The notes under the pieces are model-generated. The model was not told the origin of the DNA. It did no database searches and worked only from the letters and a program-made list of their open reading frames with translations. DNA of 64,000 nt from Nocardia tengchongensis. GTDB lineage: Bacteria; Actinomycetota; Actinomycetes; Mycobacteriales; Mycobacteriaceae. Below are positions 53,492 through 63,214 of the stretch, piece after piece. Both the position numbers and the translations under genes were made by a program. The stretch is from contig NZ_CP074371.1 in the NCBI RefSeq assembly GCF_018362975.1, positions 7,626,001 through 7,690,000 of the forward strand, read 5' to 3'. Numbering within the stretch: the first letter of the stretch is position 1; every line of letters starts with the position of its first letter.

Positions 53492-54862
53492 ATGATTCGG
53501 GGAGACCTTCCGCACCCGCCTCGGCGCGTGCCGCTCTTGGGTGATATCACCCATTTCGACCGCTATCGCCCCCTCCAGAATGAAATGGCGCTTTCCGCGT
53601 CGCTCGGTCCCATTTTCGAACGCAGAGTTCTCGGCCTGCACATCATCTACGCGACAGGCGCCCGGCTCGCGGCCCAATGCTCGGATGAACAGCATTGGGA
53701 GCGTTCACTGTACGGACCGGTGCTCGAGTTCAAACGGTTCATGCCGGACGCGCTGTTCGTGGTCGATTCCGACAATCCGCTGTGGGGCCAGGCGCGTCGC
53801 ATCCTCACTCCAGCCTTCGCGCAGAAGGCAATGCGCAGCTATCACCAGGCGATGCAGTCGGTCGCCGATGATCTCGTCACCGAATGGTCCGCCGGTGACG
53901 GCGTGATCGACACGTACTCGGCCATGACACGGGCCGCGGGGGAGATCATCGGCCGCGCCGGATTCACCACGGATCTCGGGCTCTTCCATGATGCGCCAGA
54001 CAGCGCCGATTCCCAGGCGTTCATCGAGTCGCTCGGCGATCTCCTGCGAATGTCGTCGGACGCCGGTCTTGCCCTGCCCGTCGTCGGTCCATTCCGGCGG
54101 CGGCTGCTCGAATCCCGTGTGCGCCGCAATGTCGAGGTGATACATGGCTTTTCGGACCGAATCATCGCTGAACGACAGGCTCATCCGACCGATGATGAGG
54201 ATCTGCTCAACCTCATGCTCTCGGCCGTCGACCCGGAAACCGGCCGGCGGTTGCCGTCGGACAACGTGCGCGAGCAAGTGCTGACCTTCATGGCGGGAGG
54301 GTACGAAACCACGGCCGCGCTGCTCGAGACCGTGCTCTACTACCTCGCCACCGACCAAGAACTACAAGAACGACTCCGCGCCGAGATTTCGGCACGCGGC
54401 GGGTTCGACTACAAAGCGATAACCGGGATGCGCCTGATCCGGCAGGTGCTCAACGAGTGCCTGCGATTGTGGCCGCCGGCACCGGGATACTTCCGGCGAG
54501 CCCGCACCGACCAGGATCTCGGCGGGTATCGGATCCACGCCGGGCAAATGGTTTTCGTCCTCGCCATGGCCGCACATCGCGACCAGGAGGTGTGGGGTCC
54601 CGACGCCGACATCTTCGATCCGTCGCGCTTCGAACCCGACCGGATGCGCAGCCATCCCGACCGGTTCTTCGAGCCGTGGGGCACCGGGCCGCGCAGCTGC
54701 ATCGGCCGTCAGTTCGCGCTGCACGAGGCCACGCTGCTGATCGCCCGCATTCTGTCGGCCTTCGAATTGCGCACCGACGGCACACCACTGGTGATGCGGG
54801 AAGGTGGGACGATGCGCCCGGAGCCGTATCAGCTGAAGGTCGTACCCCGGGCCGGCCGATGA
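53492..54862 (+). CDS. Cytochrome P450
   Basis: 456 aa, ribosome site AAGGA. The I-helix oxygen-binding motif is FMAGGYETT, the K-helix ExxR is NECLRLWP, and the heme loop is FEPWGTGPRSCIGRQ with the Cys ligand. The Thr-rich AGGYETT and heme region resemble the CYP102/eukaryote-like group rather than the common AGxDTT bacterial group. Soluble, with no fused reductase, so it needs external redox partners. It probably hydroxylates or epoxidises the polyketide. Convergent with the next gene, 16 bp apart. Confidence 0.92.
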   Translation: MIRGDLPHPPRRVPLLGDITHFDRYRPLQNEMALSASLGPIFERRVLGLHIIYATGARLAAQCSDEQHWERSLYGPVLEFKRFMPDALFVVDSDNPLWGQARRILTPAFAQKAMRSYHQAMQSVADDLVTEWSAGDGVIDTYSAMTRAAGEIIGRAGFTTDLGLFHDAPDSADSQAFIESLGDLLRMSSDAGLALPVVGPFRRRLLESRVRRNVEVIHGFSDRIIAERQAHPTDDEDLLNLMLSAVDPETGRRLPSDNVREQVLTFMAGGYETTAALLETVLYYLATDQELQERLRAEISARGGFDYKAITGMRLIRQVLNECLRLWPPAPGYFRRARTDQDLGGYRIHAGQMVFVLAMAAHRDQEVWGPDADIFDPSRFEPDRMRSHPDRFFEPWGTGPRSCIGRQFALHEATLLIARILSAFELRTDGTPLVMREGGTMRPEPYQLKVVPRAGR

Positions 54863-54878
54863 GGCCGACCCGGGCCGA

Positions 54879-56399
54879 CTACTTCGTGTCGAAGTTGTAG
54901 TCGGTGAACGGGAAATGCCTGCCGCGCCATCGTGTTTCGAGGGCGCCGGCAGGCCGGAAATACGGCGTGTCACCGTGTGAGTTGCGGTAGTAGGTTGGAA
55001 CACCCTGCGTCTCGATGTAGCTCCGCAGGAACTGACCACGCTTGCGGATCTCGGCATGGTAGGCGGCGTGCGCCCGTCGACTCACCTCGACGGTCGATGC
55101 CCGCCGGCGCCGGGCCTCCGCGATCGCTCGAATGGCGTGTGATGCAGTCGTTTCCACCATCCCGTGCCATCCGATATCGGACAGCGCATACGGTCCGACC
55201 AGCATCCAGCGGTTCGGCAGGCCGGCTACGGCCACACCCTCGTAGGCCTGTACTCCATTCGCGCCGTAGAACTGACCGAGATCGAATCCGTCCCGCCCGA
55301 CCACGGCGCCTTCGGCGTAACTTTCCGGATCGGTGTGCATCTCGTAGCCGGTCGCCAGCACGATCGCGTCGTATTTGCGCTCGGTGCCATCGCTGGTCCG
55401 GATGCCCTGCTCGGTGAACTGCTCGATGTCGTCGGTGACCAGGCGGACATTGTCGCGATTGAACACCGCCGGATATCCGGTCGACAGGGTGAGTCGCTTC
55501 GCCATGGGTCCATAGGCGGGTGTCAGCGCGGCGGCCGTTTCGGGGTCATCGATGGTGCGCCGAAGATACGCACGGTACAACCGCTTGGCGAAGGCATCGA
55601 ATGCGGCCATCACCGGTTTCATCACTGCCAAGGGCACATAGGTGGCCAGCCTGGCGATGGGTTCCAAGCCCAGCAAGATGATTCCGGACTGGGCCGCTGC
55701 CACGGCCCGTACCCGCAAGGCGGATTGGAGTCTGCGCGGGACCGGGTAATTGGGTTTGGGCAGGCACCACACGGGCGTCCGCTGGTAGACATCGAGGTGA
55801 CCGACCTCGGGCGCGATCGCGGGCGTGATCTGCACGGAACTCGCGCCGGTACCGATCACGGCCACGCGCTTACCCGTCAGGTCGTATGCATGGTCCCAGG
55901 TGGCCGGGCTCTGCACGGTACCGGTGAAGTCATCGAGACCCTTTATGCCACTATCGACTTTGGGTCGCAGAAAGGCGCCGACCGCGCTGATCACGAACCG
56001 GGCCGTAATGATCTCGTTGTCAGCGGTGTGCAACGCCCAGCGGCGGTGTGTCTCGTCCCAGACTTCGCGGACGACCTCGGTGTGGAACCGTAGATGCCGA
56101 TAGAGACCGTAGCGGCGAGCGACTTCCTGGTGATACGCCTGAATCTCGGCGCCGGTCGGGAACAGCGTCGGCCAATCGGCCTTACGAGCGAAGGAATACT
56201 GGTAGATGAACGCGGGTACGTCCACACTGATTCCCGGGTAGGAGTTTTCGCGCCAGCTGCCGCCGACCTCGCCCGCACGCTCCAGGATGGTGAACTCGTC
56301 GATCCCCGCGCGTTTGAGCAGCGCACCCGCCGCGATACCGCCGGGACCTGCCCCGATCACCACGATCTCGTGATCGGGTTGCGATGCCATAGTGCTCAT
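54879..56399 (-). CDS. Flavin monooxygenase with altered Baeyer-Villiger fingerprint
   Basis: 506 aa. It has two Rossmann motifs (GAGPGG for FAD and GTGASS for NADPH), but the class B fingerprint reads FTGTVQSPATW: the central His of FxGxxxHxxxW is Ser. Otherwise it is clearly homologous to the gene at 51977 (GGSWRENSYPGISVDVPAFI, VYQRTPVWCLPKPNY). It starts 10 nt after the PKS B stop on the same strand, so it is translated with PKS B. The missing His may change NADPH handling or the reaction, for example to hydroxylation, N-oxidation or epoxidation. Confidence 0.86.
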   Translation of the reverse strand: MSTMASQPDHEIVVIGAGPGGIAAGALLKRAGIDEFTILERAGEVGGSWRENSYPGISVDVPAFIYQYSFARKADWPTLFPTGAEIQAYHQEVARRYGLYRHLRFHTEVVREVWDETHRRWALHTADNEIITARFVISAVGAFLRPKVDSGIKGLDDFTGTVQSPATWDHAYDLTGKRVAVIGTGASSVQITPAIAPEVGHLDVYQRTPVWCLPKPNYPVPRRLQSALRVRAVAAAQSGIILLGLEPIARLATYVPLAVMKPVMAAFDAFAKRLYRAYLRRTIDDPETAAALTPAYGPMAKRLTLSTGYPAVFNRDNVRLVTDDIEQFTEQGIRTSDGTERKYDAIVLATGYEMHTDPESYAEGAVVGRDGFDLGQFYGANGVQAYEGVAVAGLPNRWMLVGPYALSDIGWHGMVETTASHAIRAIAEARRRRASTVEVSRRAHAAYHAEIRKRGQFLRSYIETQGVPTYYRNSHGDTPYFRPAGALETRWRGRHFPFTDYNFDTK

Positions 56400-56409
56400 T
56401 ACGTCTCCA

Positions 56410-59400
56410 TCACTGAATAGGTCGGATGTCGGTGCTCAGCCGTGTGAGCCATTGGTCGATGAGCTGTGCCGCTACCTGGACCCCGGCGCCGCGCAGGGCA
56501 ACGTCATCCGCGTCCACGGTCCGGACCGTCTGCGCGGTCGACCACTCTGCTGTCGGCCGCTCGTCGAGACTCTGATGCGAAGGCGACGATCGCGTGAACT
56601 CGGCGACGAGCGTCGTGCAGTCCAGAGGCTTGTGTTCGATCCGCATCGCCAGGTCGAACCACCAACCGAAGGCGGTCAATCGTGCGGTGGTCAGACCGGC
56701 GAGGTCGGGGATCGTCGCGTCCAGCTCGAGCATGTGGTTCCCGCGGCGGTTCAATTGGCGTTCGTTCGCCTCGCGGGCGAGGAAGCCGTCCAGGATGACC
56801 AGGCCCCGCAGCCGGGTATTTCCTTGTTCCAAAAGCCGAGCCGCCGCCGCGTGGGCGATGTTCGCTCCCACCGAGTAGCCGCCCAGCACGAATTCGTCCT
56901 GGCCCACCGTATCGAGGACCGTCTCGACGATGCTGTCGACAGCGGTATCGAGCGATGCGGGGAGCGGCTGGTCCGGGTCGTATCCCGACAGCGGGATGGC
57001 CGAGACCCGGCGGTGACCGCCCAAATGGGCGGCAAGCTCCGTGTACTGAATGGATCCGCCGAGGAATTCCGGGGCATTGACGAACACCAGGTGTGGCAGT
57101 ACATCCCCGCCACCGATTCCGATGCCGGCCGGCAGTCCCCCGGTGACGTGGTCGAACCGCGGACGGAGTTTCGCTGCCGCTCGCAAGAGCGCCACACCGC
57201 GAGTGAACCTCTCGGCCGCGATCGCCTGCCGGATGACACCGACCAAACTCTCATCGGGAGCGGCGGATTCCGCCGCCGGAAGATCGGTGGATTCGTGAGC
57301 CGCATTCGACGGCCGCATCGGCGCTACCGCAGTCTCCCCTCGGGATCCGAGTAGCTCGTGCAGAATGTGCCGGGCGAGGGTGGCCGGTGTGGGATGGTCG
57401 AAGATCAGGGTCGCGGGCAGTCGCAGTCCGGTGAGCGTATTGAGTCGGTTACGGGCCTCCACCGCGGCCAGCGAATCGAAACCCAACTCCCGGAAGTTGC
57501 GGGCCGGATCGATCGCGTCGCGACCATCATGGCCGAGCACAACCGCCATCTGGTCTCGCACCACGCCCAGCAGCATCGGCAGTCGCTCGGCTTCGGCCAG
57601 CCCCGAGATCCGTTCTCGCAGACCCGCTTCACGCTCCCGCGACAGATCCGGCATCGAACGACGTCGTGCACTCGATACCAATCCCCGCAGCAGCGGGATC
57701 AATGTCCCGGCCCGGACCTGCGCATCCAGCGCCACAGGATCCGTCGGTGCGGCGACCACGGCGGCACGGTCCGCAACCATCGCGGTGTCGAACATCGCCA
57801 GACCTTGCTCGGTCGAGATCGGTGACAGCCCAACCCGACCCAGCCGAGCGGTGTCGGTATGTGCGAGATGCCCGGTCATCCCGGTATCGGAAGTCCAAAA
57901 CCCCCATGCGATCGAAGTCGCGGCCAGCCCACTCGCACGCCGATGTTCGGCCAACCCATCCAGGAACACATTCGCGGCCGCGTAGTTGCCCTGCCCCGCA
58001 TTGCCCAGCACGCCCGCCGCCGACGAGTAGAGCACGAACATGCCCAAATCCATACGGCTCGTGGCCTCGTGCAGATACCAGGCGGCATCGGCCTTCGCTG
58101 CCAGCACCGTGTCCATCCGGTCCGGGGTCAGTGACGCGATCACACCGTCATCGAGCACAGCGGCCGCATGCACCACGCCCGTCAGGGGGAACCGCTCGGG
58201 TACCGCCGCCAACAACTCGGCCACCCCATCGCGAGTCGCGACATCACAGGCCACGATCCGCACGCGAGCACCCAGCTCGCCCAACTCCGTCACCAACAGC
58301 GACGCTCCCGGCGCGGCCGCACCACGGCGACTCGCCAACACCAGCGACCGCACCCCGTGGTTGGTCACCAGATGCCGCGCCAACACCGCACCCAAACCAC
58401 CCGTGCCGCCGGTTATCAGCACCGTCCCGGCCGACACCACGCCGCCCGCGCCCGATACCGGCGCGGCCGGAACGGGCAGCCGGGTCAATCGGGCCGCATG
58501 CACGATGCCGGTCCGGATGACAACCTGGGGCTCACCCGAAACGATCACCGCCGCCAGCCCTTCGGCGGTCAGCTCGTCAGTGTCAGTGTCTACCAGGATG
58601 ATTCGGCCCGGAGCCTCGGACTGAGCCGAACGCACCAGACCCCAAACCGCCGATCCTGCCAAATCGGTGACATCCTGCCCAGCCCGGCTGACGGCACCAC
58701 GAGTGACCACGACCAGGGTGCTTGCCGCACACCGCAACCCACCCAGCCATGCCTGCAAAACGCTCAACATCTCATGCGTCGCATCGCGGACAAGGCTCGG
58801 CATATCCTCGTCCGCACCGGCACCGGCCACGCCACGGTCGAACACGACCACCGCAGGTACGGTCACTTCCTCGTTATGCACCCAGCTACCGAAAGCCTCA
58901 CCATCGGTGAAGGTTTCGGCATCAGCAGGCGAGATGTCCTGCGCCGCCAGGGGCGTCCACTGCACTCCGTGCAACACGTCCTGCGCCGAGGAGGCGTCCA
59001 AGTGTGCGGAAGATACCTCCTGCACGGTCAAGGACCGTGTCCTGAGCACCATCCGGCCGCCCGCATCGGCGACCTGGATCGATACTGCATCCAGATCGCC
59101 GGGTACCGGAGTGATACGCGCCCGCAGCAGCGACGCTCCGGTCGCATGCACAGTCACCCCCTGCCAGCGGAACGGCAACTTCACTCGCCCGGGATCGGGA
59201 TCGGGATCGACGTCGACGAGCAGTCCGTGCAGCACCGACTCCAGCAAGGCCGGATGCACCCCGAACCACGACCCATCGGTCACCGACTCGGGCAGCTCGA
59301 CCTCCACGAGAAGTTCGGCGCCACACCGCCATACCGATCGCAACCCCTGGAACGCCGGTCCATACTCGTCGCCGGCAACAGCCAACCGGTCATACAGACC

Positions 59401-62400
59401 ATCCACCGGCACGGCGACCGCACCGTCGGGCGGCCATACCGCCAATCCCGCATCCGGTTCCGGCGCACCCTCGCTGCCCAATACACCCTGTGCGTGTAGC
59501 ACCCACGTGGCGTCGGCGGCCTCGGCGCGGGAATACACCGACACCGACCGGCAGCCGAGCTCGTCGGCATCGTCCACCACAACCTGCAACCGCGTCCCGA
59601 CCTCGTCGGACAGCACAAGAGGCTTCAGCAAGGTCAGCTCATGCAGCAGCGCACAACCCACTTCCGCTGCCGCACGCAACACCAACTCCACGAAAGCGGT
59701 CCCCGGAAACAGCACAAGCCCACCCACGGCACGATCGGCCAGCCACGGATGGGTCGCCACGCCGACTCGACCGGTCAGCACCACACCGTCCCCGTCCGGG
59801 GACGCGACCACCGCCCCCAACAACGGATGACCAGCCGGCGAAAGCCCCAACGACGACGCATCCCCACCACTCGAGACGCCATCCAGCCAATACCTGCGCC
59901 GCTGAAACGCATACGTGGGCAAAGAAACCCGGCCCGCCTGAGCAGGTCCCAGCAACGCCGCCCAATCCACCCCCACACCAGACACTTCCAACTGCGCCGC
60001 CGACAGCAGGAAACCGTCCATACCCCCGTCGTCACGTCGCAGCGAACCCACTACGGTCACCGGATCGGCGCCCGCCCGAAGGTCACAGATCTGCTCGATA
60101 CCGACCGTGAGCAGCGGATGCGGACTGACCTCGACGAAGACGTCGTACCCGTCCTCCAGCAGAGCCTGAGCTGCTTGCTGGAAATACACCGGTTCCCGTA
60201 GATTCCGGAACCAGTAGTCCGCGTCCAACTCGGCGCCGTCCAGTACGCCACCGGTCACGCTGGACCAGAACGCCACTCGTGCGGATCCGCCCCGAAGCTC
60301 GGCCAGCACCTTCAGCAGCGGTTCGCGGAGCACATCGACCTGCGGCGAATGTGAGCCGTAATCCACCGGGATCCGGCGTGCGTGAATGTTGTCGCGGACA
60401 CAGGCTTCCAGGAAATCCTCGAGCTGCGCTGCCACACCGGACACCACCGTCGCCTGCGGGCCGTTCACCGCTGCGACCGACAATTCGTCGTATCCGGCAA
60501 GCAGTGCGGTGACCTGGTCGACAGGCAAGGACACCGACGCCATCCCACCCTGCTCGGTCAGAGCGATCAAGGCGGCCGACCGCAGCACCACTACCCGAGC
60601 GGCATCCTCGAGGGACAAGGCCCCGGCCACACACGCCGCGGCGATCTCACCCTGGGAATGACCCACCACCGCGTCCGGAACAACACCGACCGAGCGCCAC
60701 AGCTCGGCCAATGACACCATCACCGCGAACAGCACCGGTTGCACCACGTCGACGCGTTCCGGCGACGGCGCTCCGTCCGCACCCGCGAGCACGGCGAACA
60801 ACGACCAATCCACCAGCGGCGAGAACGCCGCATCACACTCGGCCATCTTCCGGGCGAACACCGGCGAACAGTCCAGCAGCTGCCTTCCCATGCCCAGCCA
60901 CTGAGCCCCTTGACCCGGGAATACCAGCACAGTCCTGCGTGGCGCTCCAGCCACGCCGGTCACCACGCCAGGCCTCGGCGTCTGCTCCAACAGCGCGGTC
61001 AGCCCCGCGAGCAACTGGTCACGATCCGCACCCACCACCACCGCACGGTGGTCGAACCGCGACCGCTCGGACACCAACGCCCGCGCCACGTCCCGCACGT
61101 TCGGCACCGGGTCACCGGCCACGAAATCCCGCAGCCGCCGCATCTGCCCCGCCAGCGCTTCCGGCGTCCGACCCGACACCACCCACGCCACCGACCCGTC
61201 CCCACCAGCACCGGCATCGGCGTCGGTCGCGGGGTCGGTCGCCGATTCCGGCGCCTGCTCGAGGATGACATGAGCATTGGTGCCGCTGATACCGAACGCC
61301 GACACCGCGGCCCGACGCGGCCGATCGACAACCGGCCAGTCCCGCTCCGCGGTCAACAACCTCGCATGCCCCGCAGTCCAATCCACTTGTGTGGACGGCT
61401 CTTCCACGTGCAAGCTCTTGGGCAGCACCGCATGACGCAGTGCCTGCACCATCTTGATCACCCCGGCCACGCCTGCAGCGGCCTGCGTATGTCCGATATT
61501 GGATTTGACCGAACCCAGCCACACCGGCCGATCCGCCGGCCGATCCTGCCCGTAGGTGGCCAGCAACGCCTGCGCCTCGATCGGATCACCCAACGTTGTG
61601 CCGGTGCCGTGCGCCTCCACCACATCGACCTCGGCGGCGGACACACCGGCATTGGCCAACGCCCGCCGAATCACCCGCTGCTGCGAAGGCCCGTTCGGCG
61701 CGGTCAAACCATTCGACGCACCATCCTGATTGACCGCGCTACCACGCACCACCGCCAGCACCCGATGCCCGTGGCGCTGCGCATCCGACAATCGCTCCAG
61801 CACAAGCACACCCGAGCCCTCACCGAACGCTGTCCCGTCGGCAGCCTCGGCGAACGGCTTACACCGGCCATCCGGCGCCAACCCACGCTGCCGGGAAAAC
61901 TCCACGAACGTTCCCGGGGTTGTCATCACCGTCACCCCACCCGCCAACGCCAGCGAACACTCCCCCGCACGCAACGCCGCCACCGCCTGATGCAACGCCA
62001 CCAGACTCGACGAACACGCCGTATCCACCGACACCGCAGGGCCTTCCAACCCCAGCACATACGACACCCGGCCCGACAGCACACTGAGCGCGGAGCCGGT
62101 CAATCGATACCCCTCCACTCCATGATCAGCCCCGACTCCGGCTGTCCCGCCATCCATCTGCCCGAGGACACCGGCGAACACGCCAGTGTCACTGCCACGC
62201 AACGAATCCGGCTTGATACCCGCCCGCTCCAACGCCTCCCATACCGTCTCCAACAGCAACCGCTGCTGCGGATCCATCGCGATCGCCTCGCGCGGACTGA
62301 TCCCGAAGAACCCGGCGTCGAACTCGGCCGCGTCGTATAGGAATCCGCCCCTGTTCGTGTACGACTTACCCGCGACACCCGGCTCCGGAGACACCAGACC

Positions 62401-62634
62401 CGACTGATCCCACCCACGATCGGAGGGCCACTCCGACACCGCATCACGACCCTCGACCACCAGACGCCACAGCTCGTCCGGCGACCCCACGCCGCCCGGA
62501 AAACGACACCCCATACCCACGATCGCCACCGGCTCCGAGGCCGCCTGCGTCAGCTCCCGCAGCTTGGCCCGGCTTTCCTGAAGCTCGGCCGTGACACGCC
62601 GTAGGAGATGTTGCAGCTTCTGCTGATCGACCAT
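56410..62634 (-). CDS. Type I polyketide synthase B: docking-KS-AT-DH(dead)-KR-ACP-TE
   Basis: 2074 aa, uninterrupted. It starts with a coiled-coil docking helix ([20 protein letters not shown]). [31 protein letters not shown] and YGSH, close to the methylmalonyl [21 protein letters not shown] has Arg for the catalytic His, and LLESVLH has Glu for the Asp, so it should be inactive. KR: GGTGGLG, LDD and NYAAAN, active B1 type. ACP: LGFDSL. TE: nucleophile GYSVGA and Asp in ILDGF, but where the catalytic His (GDH) is expected the sequence reads DADDVALRG. The module should add a 2-methyl-3-hydroxy unit; release by its own TE is doubtful. It probably takes the chain from PKS A. Confidence 0.93.
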   Translation of the reverse strand: MVDQQKLQHLLRRVTAELQESRAKLRELTQAASEPVAIVGMGCRFPGGVGSPDELWRLVVEGRDAVSEWPSDRGWDQSGLVSPEPGVAGKSYTNRGGFLYDAAEFDAGFFGISPREAIAMDPQQRLLLETVWEALERAGIKPDSLRGSDTGVFAGVLGQMDGGTAGVGADHGVEGYRLTGSALSVLSGRVSYVLGLEGPAVSVDTACSSSLVALHQAVAALRAGECSLALAGGVTVMTTPGTFVEFSRQRGLAPDGRCKPFAEAADGTAFGEGSGVLVLERLSDAQRHGHRVLAVVRGSAVNQDGASNGLTAPNGPSQQRVIRRALANAGVSAAEVDVVEAHGTGTTLGDPIEAQALLATYGQDRPADRPVWLGSVKSNIGHTQAAAGVAGVIKMVQALRHAVLPKSLHVEEPSTQVDWTAGHARLLTAERDWPVVDRPRRAAVSAFGISGTNAHVILEQAPESATDPATDADAGAGGDGSVAWVVSGRTPEALAGQMRRLRDFVAGDPVPNVRDVARALVSERSRFDHRAVVVGADRDQLLAGLTALLEQTPRPGVVTGVAGAPRRTVLVFPGQGAQWLGMGRQLLDCSPVFARKMAECDAAFSPLVDWSLFAVLAGADGAPSPERVDVVQPVLFAVMVSLAELWRSVGVVPDAVVGHSQGEIAAACVAGALSLEDAARVVVLRSAALIALTEQGGMASVSLPVDQVTALLAGYDELSVAAVNGPQATVVSGVAAQLEDFLEACVRDNIHARRIPVDYGSHSPQVDVLREPLLKVLAELRGGSARVAFWSSVTGGVLDGAELDADYWFRNLREPVYFQQAAQALLEDGYDVFVEVSPHPLLTVGIEQICDLRAGADPVTVVGSLRRDDGGMDGFLLSAAQLEVSGVGVDWAALLGPAQAGRVSLPTYAFQRRRYWLDGVSSGGDASSLGLSPAGHPLLGAVVASPDGDGVVLTGRVGVATHPWLADRAVGGLVLFPGTAFVELVLRAAAEVGCALLHELTLLKPLVLSDEVGTRLQVVVDDADELGCRSVSVYSRAEAADATWVLHAQGVLGSEGAPEPDAGLAVWPPDGAVAVPVDGLYDRLAVAGDEYGPAFQGLRSVWRCGAELLVEVELPESVTDGSWFGVHPALLESVLHGLLVDVDPDPDPGRVKLPFRWQGVTVHATGASLLRARITPVPGDLDAVSIQVADAGGRMVLRTRSLTVQEVSSAHLDASSAQDVLHGVQWTPLAAQDISPADAETFTDGEAFGSWVHNEEVTVPAVVVFDRGVAGAGADEDMPSLVRDATHEMLSVLQAWLGGLRCAASTLVVVTRGAVSRAGQDVTDLAGSAVWGLVRSAQSEAPGRIILVDTDTDELTAEGLAAVIVSGEPQVVIRTGIVHAARLTRLPVPAAPVSGAGGVVSAGTVLITGGTGGLGAVLARHLVTNHGVRSLVLASRRGAAAPGASLLVTELGELGARVRIVACDVATRDGVAELLAAVPERFPLTGVVHAAAVLDDGVIASLTPDRMDTVLAAKADAAWYLHEATSRMDLGMFVLYSSAAGVLGNAGQGNYAAANVFLDGLAEHRRASGLAATSIAWGFWTSDTGMTGHLAHTDTARLGRVGLSPISTEQGLAMFDTAMVADRAAVVAAPTDPVALDAQVRAGTLIPLLRGLVSSARRRSMPDLSREREAGLRERISGLAEAERLPMLLGVVRDQMAVVLGHDGRDAIDPARNFRELGFDSLAAVEARNRLNTLTGLRLPATLIFDHPTPATLARHILHELLGSRGETAVAPMRPSNAAHESTDLPAAESAAPDESLVGVIRQAIAAERFTRGVALLRAAAKLRPRFDHVTGGLPAGIGIGGGDVLPHLVFVNAPEFLGGSIQYTELAAHLGGHRRVSAIPLSGYDPDQPLPASLDTAVDSIVETVLDTVGQDEFVLGGYSVGANIAHAAAARLLEQGNTRLRGLVILDGFLAREANERQLNRRGNHMLELDATIPDLAGLTTARLTAFGWWFDLAMRIEHKPLDCTTLVAEFTRSSPSHQSLDERPTAEWSTAQTVRTVDADDVALRGAGVQVAAQLIDQWLTRLSTDIRPIQ

Positions 62635-62644
62635 TTCGGAACCT

Positions 62645-62767
62645 CTATTCCAAATAGCAAGAACGCAATCCAGATAAAGACTTGGGTATGCCGAACTCGT
62701 CGTTCAACAAAGCGGCAACCGCATCAGCTGCCGTCGATTCGAGATATGCCAACAGAGCCGAACTCGA
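62645..62767 (-). pseudogene. Fossil C-terminal tail of a former upstream PKS
   Basis: Immediately upstream of PKS B, the reverse strand reads SSALLAYLESTAADAVAALL then [12 protein letters not shown] to a stop at 62645, entered from an in-frame [17 protein letters not shown] closely resembles PKS docking tails, including [15 protein letters not shown] of PKS A. No PKS domain precedes it, so it looks like the leftover end of a deleted gene that once preceded PKS B. Confidence 0.5.
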
Positions 62768-63020
62768 CTAGGTATCGACCAGCGAGATCGGCTCGGGCTC
62801 AACGGCATCTGTCACGCGGGGCACGTCGCACTCGACTTCCGTCTGTGCTCGGCTGCGTGAGTCACCGACCTGCGGGCCGTGCTCTCACTCGCGGGCATCT
62901 CCGGGTGTCACCGACGGCTGCGGAAAGTCGATGATTGCCGTCGCTCGGCATTGCAGTCGCCCGGTCCATCCGCCCCGCCCTCATTTACCAACTCCCACAG
63001 TGCGTCTCAGCATCACGCAA

Positions 63021-63030
63021 GAACACGTTC
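63021..63030. promoter_or_regulatory. GAACNNGTTC operator candidate 3
   Basis: GAACACGTTC in the context GCAAGAACACGTTCTAG, a near-copy of the site at 63166. Confidence 0.55.
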
Positions 63031-63165
63031 TAGTCAAGCGATGGACGACGCCAGTCCCCCGTGGCATGCTGGCGACGCGCCGTGGTGCAGCGAAGAGCAC
63101 TTCCGGAGCCAGTTCATTGCGGACCGCCGGCGAGGCGCCGGCACGGCCAACCACACCAGCCGCAA

Positions 63166-63175
63166 GAACAGGTTC
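63166..63175. promoter_or_regulatory. GAACNNGTTC operator candidate 4
   Basis: GAACAGGTTC in GCAAGAACAGGTTCTAC, 39 bp upstream of the ATG at 63215, where a bound repressor would block the promoter. Confidence 0.55.
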
Positions 63176-63214
63176 TACACCTTGGGGGGTGCCGCAATCC
63201 AGAAAGAAGTAGCC

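Larger units (their letters stand above)
62768..63214. promoter_or_regulatory. Divergent control region: PKS B / KR-TE protein
   Basis: About 450 bp with no credible gene. It holds two GAACNNGTTC palindromes (63021, 63166) inside longer direct repeats (GCAAGAACA, variable base, GTTCTA). AAGAAG at 63204-63209 is the probable ribosome site of the right-hand gene. Confidence 0.5.

Noticed and set aside
62608..62934. 108-codon forward frame in the PKS B leader
   Set aside because: It overlaps the PKS B start antisense, has no family features and no ribosome site.
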